From: Rhynchopus sp. YZ270_cl-10
Lineage: Eukaryota; Euglenozoa; Diplonemea; Diplonemida; Diplonemidae
DNA length: 64,000 bases
Direction of reading: 5' to 3'
Assembly (NCBI GenBank): GCA_964035575.1
Contig: OZ037915.1
Span: 1,209,705-1,273,704 of the forward strand
Part shown: positions 25,562 through 33,993 of the stretch, in pieces
Position numbering within the stretch: the stretch's first letter is position 1
Layout of the letters: each line of letters begins with the position of its first letter
Translations under genes and position numbers: made by a program
The notes under the pieces: model-generated
The model's input: the letters and a program-made list of their open reading frames with translations, nothing else
The model's database searches: none
Told to the model about the DNA's origin: nothing

Positions 25562-26345
25562 GTAACAAAACCCACCCTGTACATTTTGTATGGGCCAGCG
25601 CCTTGTCAAAAAATTTCAACAAAAAAAATTTTTTTTTCGTGAAATTTTTGACCCCTGAGTGGGTCTTTGGGCCCAAAAAATGCAAAAAAAACTTGAAAAA
25701 AATCGACAAGTTAAAATTTCAACCAATACACCCTGTTTTTGACCATAAAATGAAAGAATCCACCCCATAAAGTAAAATTCCACCCCATAAAGCCACTTTA
25801 TTTAACTCCAAAAATCAGGAGTACTCAAAATTATCACCATATGCAATAAAACTACCTTATCAACGCCAATATGGGCCATTTTTTCACTCTCGAATCGGTT
25901 CGTGCCCCTCTCGTGCCCTTCGGGCACTCGAGGAGCACTCACCGATTCTCGAGTGAAATAATGACCCATTATTTGTTGTTAATAAATAGCTATTATTGGT
26001 ATGAAATAAGGAATACTTTTTTTCACGCTACAGGTCGTGCGAGTTACCTGCTGCAGAAATGGTTCCCGAGCGAAGCGAGGGGACCATGTAAATACGGAAA
26101 AATAATTTACCGAGCGAAGCGAGGTGAATTATGTTCAGCAGGTAACGAGCGCACCTGTAGCGTGAAAAAACGGATTCCTTATGACAAACAATACGTAATT
26201 TTATTCCGGTTTACAAAGTAGGGGTAGTCCCCAAGCACAGGCCAAAAAACAGTGAGATGGGAGATCAGGAAAAATAAATACCACCCACATCACACGTATC
26301 ATCTGTTACAGGAGCTAATCAAAAGAAAAAAAAGAACAACAACAA

Positions 26346-26513
26346 ATGCCGAGGACAACGCTTAAGGCGAAGATGCAGGAGGCATACGAGAGCGGACTAC
26401 AAGAGCTTCGCCTCTTACAAGCTCGAGTGAGCTCCAAATTTTTGTCCAGATTCCCACCCTCCCCACCTGAAATCCACCCACCACACAGGAATCCTCATAC
26501 AGGTGCGCCGTGA
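26346..26513 (+). CDS. 55-codon exon-like frame, second copy
   Basis: Same sequence as 21003-21170, with the same acceptor-like and donor-like flanks. Confidence 0.3.
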   Translation: MPRTTLKAKMQEAYESGLQELRLLQARVSSKFLSRFPPSPPEIHPPHRNPHTGAP

Positions 26514-26627
26514 AATAAGGTGACTTTTTTCACGCCCCACACAATTTACCCGTCATTTGCCGTGAAATAAGGTGACTTCTTATGCGGGTTATTCAATTTC
26601 GTACCATGAGGTCTCGGGATACGCAGA

Positions 26628-26970
26628 GCCCGGGATCACTGGTCAGCAGCAGCTCTTGCGTCCCAAGCTGGGAACTTCCAGCTGGCGCAAACCCTGGACC
26701 CACTGTACGCCTGGGATGCCCTGAGATGGAAGCATGCTGTGACGGACTTCAACGAGCGAGTGGACCTGAAGTACAAGCTCAACACAGACCAGCCCACCCA
26801 GCTCCCGCTCCAGCAGAAGCTCGCGGCGGCTATTGTTGATGCGCAGGCAGACAAGCTCATGCTGGCCTTGAGCACGAGGGACCGTGCCCGCATGAAGTCC
26901 CTTCTCCTCCCCATGTCCGGGGCGTACCTCACAGCGATCCCCTCCAACGCCAACATGTTCACCGACGCAT
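26628..26970 (+). pseudogene. LINE family 1 fragment, second copy
   Basis: Same as 21285-21627; carried along in the segment A duplication. Confidence 0.8.
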
Positions 26971-27229
26971 TTTTTCACGAAAAATGGTCGGAATGTGACT
27001 TGAATGGGCTCTAATGGGTATATTATGCACATAACATACCTAAATTATGTCGATATTTCACCGGCGGAGCCGAAAAAATCGATTTTCAGGGTGTGCAAAA
27101 CTGTAAAAATGACGAAAATCGGAAAAATGACGATTTTTTGGTGAAAATATTTTTCACAGAAAATCGAATTTTACTATTAAGATTGGCTTTGGGCATGACC
27201 CAGTAAGGTTACTATGGGCCCCATGGGAC

Positions 27230-27487
27230 ATATACACCCGAATACCAGGCCGTATTTTCAAAAAGTTGATAATCCCAGTATATGGTATGGCCCTGTGGTA
27301 CGAAATTTTTGGCCGAAAAAATCGACCAAAAAATCGTCATTTTTGGGGGTCACGGTGACAAAAAGTTGCATTTTTTCACGAAAAATGGTCGGAATGTGAC
27401 TTGAATGGGCTCTAATGGGTATATTATGCACATAACATACCTAAATTATGTCGATATTTCACCGGCGGAGCCGAAAAAAAAAAATAA
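27230..27487. other. AT-rich tail with internal repeat
   Basis: TTTTTTCACGAAAAATGGTC and the ~100 bp after it (27372-27475) repeat the sequence at 26970-27075. It belongs to the same low-complexity family as 43974-47349. LINE copy 2 begins directly after it. Confidence 0.7.
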
Positions 27488-27488
27488 A

Positions 27489-27677
27489 GGGGACCATTTT
27501 TTACAGGGGACCATTTTTTACAGGGGACCATTTTTTACACATTACAACACACTTGTCCTTTCTTTTTACCCTCCCTCCCTCCCCCTTTCCTTTGTTTTAT
27601 TGTGAGCCTTGTACGCCTCCACGGGGCGGTCCCTGGGCAACGGTTGAGGAGTGCAGGCCGGCGAAGCGCAAGGCGTA
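27489..27677 (+). ncRNA. Candidate HDV-like ribozyme, copy 2, with three P1 strands
   Basis: GGGGACC occurs three times at 17-bp spacing (27489, 27506, 27523). Each could pair with GGTCCCT (27628-27634), which is followed by GGGCAAC (27635). P2 is TACGCCT (27612) with AGGCGTA (27671). The tandem P1 strands would offer alternative cleavage points, or may record repeated 5'-end addition. Confidence 0.5.
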
Positions 27678-27814
27678 GTGTGTTTTGTCCTTCTTTGTTT
27701 TCGTTTTTTGGTTTTTGCTTTTTTAAAAATGAGGAGGAAGGCCCTTTTGGGGGCGTTGTGGGTGGTGCTGCATGTCTGCATCAGCAGCAGCAGCAGGAGC
27801 TACACCAGCAGCAA

Positions 27815-28345
27815 CAACAAGAGCAGCAACAGCAGCAACAGCAGCAACAGCAGCAACAGCAGCAACAGCAGCAACAGCAGCAACAGCAGCATATACTACA
27901 CCAGCTGCAACTGCAGCAGCAGCAACAACGGCAGCAACAGCAGCAACAGCAGCAACAGCAGCAACAGCAGCAACAGCAGCAACAGCAGCAACAGCAGCAA
28001 CAGCAGCAACAGCAGCAACAGCAGCAACAGCAGCAACAGCAGCAACAGCAGCAACAGCAGCAACAGCAGCAACAGCAGCAACAGCAGCAACAGCAGCAAC
28101 AGCAGCAACAGCAGCAACAGCAGCAACAGCAGCAACAGCAGCAACAGCAGCAACAGCAGCAACAGCAGCAACAGCAGCAGCAACAGCAGCAACAAAAGCA
28201 GCAACAGCAGCAGCAGCAGCAACAGCAGCAACAACATATGCTACACCAGCTGCAACTGCAGCAGCAGCAACAGCAGCAACAAGAGCAGCAGCAACAACAG
28301 CAGCAGCAACAGCAGCAACAGGAGCAACAACTTAAGCTGCATCAA
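27815..28345. repeat. CAG/CAA repeat, LINE copy 2
   Basis: Longer than in copy 1, with an extra CATATACTACACCAGCTGCA interruption near 27890. All frames are open; long Q, S/N, T/A and L frames are artefacts of the repeat. Confidence 0.95.
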
Positions 28346-28449
28346 CAGCAGTAGCAGGAGCCCCCTTCCCCCCCTTTTTTTACCCCAAAAAGAGGCCTCT
28401 TGAGCCCAACAACCCAAGCAGCTGCAGCTTTGATAGCAGCAACAAAAAC

Positions 28450-31215
28450 GTGTGTGGAGGCAACAAAGCAAAGAACTGTTGTCATAACAACCCACACCCC
28501 CCTTCCCCCCATGATATCCCCAAAAAGAGGCAATGTATGCCCAACCACATCAGTGGCTGCAACTGTGATAGCAGCAAAAACGAAATCTTCGGAGTCCTGG
28601 GTGGGGTCCCAGTATCACCCCTGGTGTGCAGCAGCAGCAGTTCCAAAGGCCTTTACAGCAGCAGTTCCAACAGCAGGCTCTACAGCTTTTTCACCAGCAG
28701 TTCCAAAGGCTTCTGCAGCAGCGGTTCCAACAGCAGGTCCAACAGCAGTTCCAACAGCAGGCACAACAACAGCAGTTTCAACAGCGGTTCCAATGGCTTC
28801 TGCAGCAGCAGTTCCAACAGCAGGCTCTACAGCTTTTTCACCAGCAGTTCCAAAGGCTTCTGCAGCAGCGGTTCCAACAGCAGGTCCAACAGCAGTTCCA
28901 ACAGCAGGCACAACAGCAGTTTAAACAGCAGGTCCAACGGCTTCTGCAGCAGCAGTTCCACGAGCGTTTCCAAAAGCAGTTCCAGCAGCAGTTCCAACAG
29001 CAGGCACAACAGCAGTTTCAACTGCAGTTCCAAAGACTTCTGCAGCAGCAGCTCCAACGGCAGGTCCATCAGCAGTTCCAACAGCAGGCACAACAACAGC
29101 AGTTTCAACAGCAGTTCCAATGGCTTCTGCAGCAGCAGTTCCACGAGCGTTTCCAAAAGCAGTTCCAGCAGCAGTTCCAACAGCAGGCACAACAGCAGTT
29201 TCAACTGCAGTTCCAAAGACTTCTGCAGCAGCAGCTCCAACGGCAGGTCCATCAGCAGTTCCAACAGCAGGCTCAACAACAGCAGTTTCAACAGCAAGGA
29301 CTTCTGCGGCAGCAGCTCTAACGGCAGGTCCAACAGCAGTTCCAACAGTAGGCTTAACAGCAGTTTCAACAGCAGTTCCACAGACTTCTGCAGCAGCGGT
29401 TCCAACAGCAGGTCCAGCAGCAGTTCCAACAGCAGGCACAACAACAGCAGTTTCAACAGCGGTTCCAATGGCTTCTGCAGCAGCAGTTCCAACAGCGTTT
29501 CCAAAAGCAGTTCCAGCAACAGGCACAACAGCAGGCACAACAGCAGTTTCATCAGCAAGGACTTCTGCGGCAGCAGCTCCAACGGCAGGTCCATCAGCAG
29601 TTCCAACAGCAGGCTCAACAACAGCAGTTTCAACAGCAGTTCCAATGGCTTCTGCAGCAGCAGTTCCAACAGCGTTTCCAAAAGCAGTTCCAGCAACAGG
29701 CACAACAGCAGGCACAACAGCAGTTTCATCAGCAAGGACTTCTGCGGCAGCAGCTCCAACGGCAGGTCCATCAGCAGTTCCAACAGCAGGCTCAACAACA
29801 GCAGTTTCAACAGCAGTTCCAATGGCTTCTGCAGCAGCAGTTCCAACAGCGTTTCCAAAAGCAGTTCCAGCAACAGGCACAACAGCAGGCACAACAGCAG
29901 TTTCATCAGCAAGGACTTCTGCGGCAGCAGCTCCAACGGCAGGTCCATCAGCAGTTCCAACAGCAGGCTCAACAACAGCAGTTTCAACAGCAGTTCCAAT
30001 GGCTTCTGCAGCAGCAGTTCCAACAGCGTTTCCAAAAGCAGTTCCAGCAACAGGCACAACAGCAGGCACAACAGCAGTTTCATCAGCAAGGACTTCTGCG
30101 GCAGCAGCTCTAACGGCAGGTCCAACAGCAGTTCCAACAGTAGGCTTAACAGCAGTTTCAACAGCAGTTCCACAGACTTCTGCAGCAGCGGTTCCAACAG
30201 CGTCTCCAAAAGCAGTTCCAGCAGCAGTTCCAACAGCAGGCACAACAGCAGTTTCAACTGCAGTTCCAAAGACTTCTGCAGCAGCAGTTCCAACAGCAGG
30301 TCCAACAGCAGCACCAACATCAACAGCAGACGCAGCAACAACATCAGCGACAACAACCTAGGGGGTGGTGAGCGAGGTATGCTGGTGTTCGGGGTCAGCC
30401 TTGCGGGGCGAGAAGGACAGAGTGGCTGTGTGATGATGCGGGTGTGGCAAAAGGGGTGTGTACAGATAGAGTTTTGGTTCGACTGGTGGTGCAACCTCTG
30501 GGAAGTCTTCACCTCCTTGCGTCAGCCTGACCCCTGCTGGGTAGCCGAGGCACCTGAGTGGGGAGTGTTTGTGTCGTTCGCGGTCCTGGATCTGTGGAAG
30601 GACAGACGCGCCCCTACCCTCAGTCATCTCATTTTGTGGCTGGTGGGCAGGAGGACCAGGAGGACGCGACGAGGACACCGGTCCTTGAACTGGACCAAGT
30701 CACAGGCGGGCAGGCTCCGTCGGCGCAAGGCGCCCTGCAATCGTCCGCCCTCCCCGGCAGCGCACCCAGTTTTCCGCAGGATCAGGGTCGCCGATGCGTT
30801 GAGAGGTGCTTTGCAGTGTGTGGCCATCTGGGTTCTGGTTTTTGTGGGGTCTGAGCTTGGGAGGTCAGCGCCACATGCTTTGGGTTGTGCGCTGTTTCGG
30901 GACGCGGAGGTGCTGGGGGTGGGTCTGCTGCGGGGACTGTGCCGCGCACGCAGGGGGTGGCGGTGGCTGGAAGGGGCGAGCGAGCGAGTGCACCGATGGA
31001 CCGGAGGGATCCGAGTGGCTGCCAGCTTGGTGAGAGCCAGTGTGATGGGGGTGGGTCAGTTGTCGGTGCGTGCAGCCGAGTGGGTGTGGGTTGCGATCGG
31101 CACCCCGAAGCAGGAGAGTCGCTCCGGGCGGAGTACGACAGGCAACGCTGCGAGAGGCATTACGCCTTCGCAGCTAAGCATGAGTCGGAGCAGAAGGCGA
31201 CCACTCTGTTGTTGA
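28450..31215 (+). CDS. LINE copy 2 N-terminal frame, Ser/Asn-rich, truncated
   Basis: 921 codons, two thirds of them Ser/Asn/Cys-rich repeat translation. The part after ~30365 matches copy 1 codons before the OTU-like domain. Past the deletion junction the frame enters an unnatural reading and stops at 31215. No enzymatic domain remains. Confidence 0.4.
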   Translation: MCGGNKAKNCCHNNPHPPSPHDIPKKRQCMPNHISGCNCDSSKNEIFGVLGGVPVSPLVCSSSSSKGLYSSSSNSRLYSFFTSSSKGFCSSGSNSRSNSSSNSRHNNSSFNSGSNGFCSSSSNSRLYSFFTSSSKGFCSSGSNSRSNSSSNSRHNSSLNSRSNGFCSSSSTSVSKSSSSSSSNSRHNSSFNCSSKDFCSSSSNGRSISSSNSRHNNSSFNSSSNGFCSSSSTSVSKSSSSSSSNSRHNSSFNCSSKDFCSSSSNGRSISSSNSRLNNSSFNSKDFCGSSSNGRSNSSSNSRLNSSFNSSSTDFCSSGSNSRSSSSSNSRHNNSSFNSGSNGFCSSSSNSVSKSSSSNRHNSRHNSSFISKDFCGSSSNGRSISSSNSRLNNSSFNSSSNGFCSSSSNSVSKSSSSNRHNSRHNSSFISKDFCGSSSNGRSISSSNSRLNNSSFNSSSNGFCSSSSNSVSKSSSSNRHNSRHNSSFISKDFCGSSSNGRSISSSNSRLNNSSFNSSSNGFCSSSSNSVSKSSSSNRHNSRHNSSFISKDFCGSSSNGRSNSSSNSRLNSSFNSSSTDFCSSGSNSVSKSSSSSSSNSRHNSSFNCSSKDFCSSSSNSRSNSSTNINSRRSNNISDNNLGGGERGMLVFGVSLAGREGQSGCVMMRVWQKGCVQIEFWFDWWCNLWEVFTSLRQPDPCWVAEAPEWGVFVSFAVLDLWKDRRAPTLSHLILWLVGRRTRRTRRGHRSLNWTKSQAGRLRRRKAPCNRPPSPAAHPVFRRIRVADALRGALQCVAIWVLVFVGSELGRSAPHALGCALFRDAEVLGVGLLRGLCRARRGWRWLEGASERVHRWTGGIRVAASLVRASVMGVGQLSVRAAEWVWVAIGTPKQESRSGRSTTGNAARGITPSQLSMSRSRRRPLCC
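28625..30345. repeat. CAG-derived minisatellite with 177-bp tandem expansion
   Basis: The unit starting AATGGCTTCTGCAGCAGCAG occurs at 29467, 29644, 29821 and 29998, exactly 177 bp (59 codons) apart. Copy 1 carries one such unit (near 8190), so this is a recent expansion. Confidence 0.9.
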
Positions 31216-32552
31216 CGGCGGTGAACCTCTCCCGACAGCTGGAGGCAGAACGCATGGTGGCATACGGGCGGTGCTTTGGGGTGGTGTGCGAAGGGCGGCT
31301 ATTCCTCCCCTGCCATGCGGTGCGGAGAGCGGTGGGCGACGACCCTGAAGGACTCGAACCTGACTGTGTCGGCGACTGGATGGCTCTCTTTGGTCCTCAA
31401 GGTGCTTCTCCGTGCCCGGGCGAGTTCCTGTACTGCTGGGCGACACAGCAGCCGTGGAGTGGGAACGGGGAGGGGGACGGTGATTGCCCGGAGTCGGTGG
31501 TCGCCCGTCAGGCGGTTAGGAAGATAGCAGGGGAGGCCGGATACTGCGATACCTGGGGCAAGACCAGCGCGGTCATCGTCGTTCGGGAAGGCAGGGTCAG
31601 CTGGGGAACCCCTTCTCGGGATCAGCTGGAGGAGGAGGTGGGGCGACAGGCCGAGGCGGCAGACACCGAGGTGCGTGTGAAGGTGGAGGAGATGGATGAT
31701 GATGAGCAGGAGCAGGAGGAGGACCTCGACACCGCGATGGAGGGGGCGGATCGCTCGCTTTCTCTGTCAGTGGAAGGCATCCCTGACCAGAAGAAGCAAG
31801 CGAGGGTGAGGGAATTGCTGAGGGCGCAGAGCGAGGCTTGGATGTGGACGGAGGAGGAGCGGACGGAGAGGGGGGGTCTTTTCCCGTGCCTCACCATGGG
31901 GTCGCCGGTGCCTTCTTCTGTGACGAAGTGGATCTCCCTGTTCCACTACCGTCAGGGAGAGAAACAGGATGGCAGACCCTTGTTGTCACTCCCCCTCTCT
32001 ACCGCTACTTTCACTCAGTGGTATGAGGTGATGAAGGTGGTGGGTTTGCATGAGTGGTCGGTTCAGGAAAAGTGCAAGGCAAAGTCGACGTTGCATGCCC
32101 TGACGGACAACCGGAGCAGTAGGGGGCAGGCCTTTGCAGCGGAGAGTACAAGGAGGGAGAATGAGGCACGAGCGGCTCGAGAGGGAATAGGCCGACAACC
32201 TCAAGCCTCCTCTTCTTCTTCTTCTTCTTCCTCCACCTCTGCAGGCCGTGGCACTACAACCTCCATCGCCCAACCTGCAGTCTCCACTTCTTCCTCCTCC
32301 TCATCGGCAGGCCGTGGCAATGCAACCTCCTCCGCCCAACCTGCTCCTTCCCCAGCTCCCAAAGGACCCCAGCGCCAGGCAGCTCAGGGTAGGTCCAACA
32401 CGTCGAACGTGTTCACCGACGCAGTGGCACAAGCGACGCAGCATGTGCTCTCGCCCCAGGAGGTGCAGAGAGGGCGCAATGGTCGCGGTGGTGGACAGAA
32501 GGGGAGACAGAGCGGAGGAAGGAAGGGGAAAAAGGGGAATAAAAAGAATTAG
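30885..32552 (+). CDS. LINE copy 2 deletion-joined C-terminal frame
   Basis: 555 codons. The deletion joins about 70 codons from an upstream alternative frame to the C-terminal coiled-coil/basic region (from DRHPEAGESLRAEYDRQ, copy 1 ~14808) and leaves an open frame. It keeps the LEAERMVAYGRCFG segment, acidic and Ser-rich parts and the basic Gly/Arg/Lys tail. Two differences from copy 1 are visible (Ile to Phe near the start, His to Leu in SLSLSVEG). Whether it is expressed is unknown. Confidence 0.45.
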   Translation: MCAVSGRGGAGGGSAAGTVPRTQGVAVAGRGERASAPMDRRDPSGCQLGESQCDGGGSVVGACSRVGVGCDRHPEAGESLRAEYDRQRCERHYAFAAKHESEQKATTLLLTAVNLSRQLEAERMVAYGRCFGVVCEGRLFLPCHAVRRAVGDDPEGLEPDCVGDWMALFGPQGASPCPGEFLYCWATQQPWSGNGEGDGDCPESVVARQAVRKIAGEAGYCDTWGKTSAVIVVREGRVSWGTPSRDQLEEEVGRQAEAADTEVRVKVEEMDDDEQEQEEDLDTAMEGADRSLSLSVEGIPDQKKQARVRELLRAQSEAWMWTEEERTERGGLFPCLTMGSPVPSSVTKWISLFHYRQGEKQDGRPLLSLPLSTATFTQWYEVMKVVGLHEWSVQEKCKAKSTLHALTDNRSSRGQAFAAESTRRENEARAAREGIGRQPQASSSSSSSSSTSAGRGTTTSIAQPAVSTSSSSSSAGRGNATSSAQPAPSPAPKGPQRQAAQGRSNTSNVFTDAVAQATQHVLSPQEVQRGRNGRGGGQKGRQSGGRKGKKGNKKN

Positions 32553-33541
32553 AGAGTTAGAGAGTTAGAGGGTGAGAGTGTGTGTGTAGAAGCGTGTAGA
32601 GAATGACAGTTTGCCCCATGTTTATTTTTAACCCTTTTTATTTTGTGTTTTTGGTTCTTTTCATCCTTTGGGGTTTGCCCCCCCCTTTCCCCCCTTTCCG
32701 CCCCCCTTCCTATTTGTTAATATTTTTGGTTGGCTGCTGGCTAGGACGGGTCTACCCCAGCGACGGCCCTTACCCCTTGGACGAGGCTCTGAGGGTAGAG
32801 GGCAGTCTCGGAGTAAGACCTGTCTAAGAGCCAGGCCAGTGGCATCAGGAGCCATTGGGCCACTTTTATAGATTGTGCAGTAGAGTAGAGTTTGTACAGA
32901 ACTCTTGTCCTTTGAGTTCCTTTTTTCACTCCTTTAGTTTTTCATTTTTACCTTGTGAAGGTCAATTTAAATTTTTCATTTTTCAAAACCACCACAGGTA
33001 AGCACGAGACCCACCATTGTTGTTGTTGATTTTGTTGTGCGTTATTGTTGTTTTCCCCTTTGGGTGTCAGTCAGTCGGGTCAGGTCACACTTGCTGAAGT
33101 TCTCAAAAATTTTCACCAAAAAGAAAACTACTAAAAAGATTATGGAACTTCCTTTTTATTTGTTTGTGTGTTACAGAGGAAACGGCTCACTCAATCCCCT
33201 CCTTCTCCTCCCCTCCCCTCCCCAAGACAAAGCAAAATAAAACTACACCGGTAGACAGAGCAACCCTCCCGTCCCATCCCCTCCCCTTTTCCTTTTGGGA
33301 AAAATTGCACTCACATACTACCCTTTTGCTTATTTGCAGGGAAGTGTTGGTTGTAGTTGTCCCACATGCTTTCTATTTTAGTGCCACTAACTGTGTTTTC
33401 AGGCACTGTCTTGCCAGTACAATAGTAAAGTGCCCTTGTCTGGACATCTAGCTGTTTACATACTCGCTTGACTAGTAAGTACCCCCTCTGTCACTGGATG
33501 TAGATAAAAAAAGCGAGCCTAGGGCTAAGTTGAACAACACC
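32553..33541 (+). other. LINE copy 2 3' UTR
   Basis: Equivalent to 16265-17252 of copy 1 with very few base changes. Confidence 0.85.
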
Positions 33542-33610
33542 AAAAATATATCCGTTTCGCTTGATCAGATCTCGACCGTTTGTTGCATTGCACGCTTCCA
33601 CCTGCCGACA

Positions 33611-33651
<41 letters not shown>

Positions 33652-33925
33652 AAAAAATTGATTGTTTCCAGCACACGCGGACTGTGTCAGTGTGTGATGG
33701 TATATGATTATTGCCTGAAGTACAGAAAATGGGAGTGTCGGTGGCGGAGCACAAAAGAGGTAAAATGAAAAACATATCGGGTGGGGTCTCTGATCTAATC
33801 TGTGCGACGAATATATTTCCCCTAACACGCCATGTTTGGCCAGGGCCTCTCCAGCGCGTCAGTTGCAAAATATATCCGTTTCGCTTGATCAGATCTCGAC
33901 CGTTTGTTGCATTGCACGCTTCCAC
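33542..33925 (-). repeat. Split direct repeats B2-A2-B1 of the VIPER-like element
   Basis: A ~58-bp sequence (TATATCCGTTTCGCTTGATC onward) occurs at 33547-33601 and again at 33871-33925. Between them lies the ~217-bp A repeat, preceded by a 37-nt T run. The inner junction TTGC-AAAA-TATATCC matches what joining the two outer ends of the element would give. Confidence 0.85.
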
Positions 33926-33993
33926 TCAGGACCCTAAGGACCCTCGGATCGAAGGGACGCCGCGCGAACGATGGATGGGATTACGCTCCGCTG

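Larger units (their letters stand above)
25562..27229. repeat. Segment A, second copy
   Basis: Almost identical to 20221-21889. It contains the right end of the MITE-like element (25562-25858), hairpins at 25884-25960 and 26024-26168, the small frame and the LINE fragment. It then continues into AT-rich sequence, whereas the first copy passes into block B. Confidence 0.95.
27488..33541 (+). mobile_element. LINE family 1, copy 2 (internally deleted)
   Basis: Nearly identical to copy 1 at both ends, but the sequence equal to 9260-14806 of copy 1 is missing (junction at 31094-31098). The first OTU-like domain, finger, RT, endonuclease and second OTU-like domain are gone. The breakpoints share about three bases (TGC). 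The CAG tracts are longer and the 1.44-kb segment of copy 1 is absent. The 3' end is AACAACACC followed by A residues, into which the VIPER-like element is inserted. It cannot move on its own; it could be mobilised by a full copy. Confidence 0.92.

Noticed and set aside
33542-33925. Reading the A2 repeat as a SINE flanked by a ~58-bp target-site duplication.
   Set aside because: The same sequence also bounds the other side of the retroelement, and the order A1-body-B1-A2-B2 fits split direct repeats far better.
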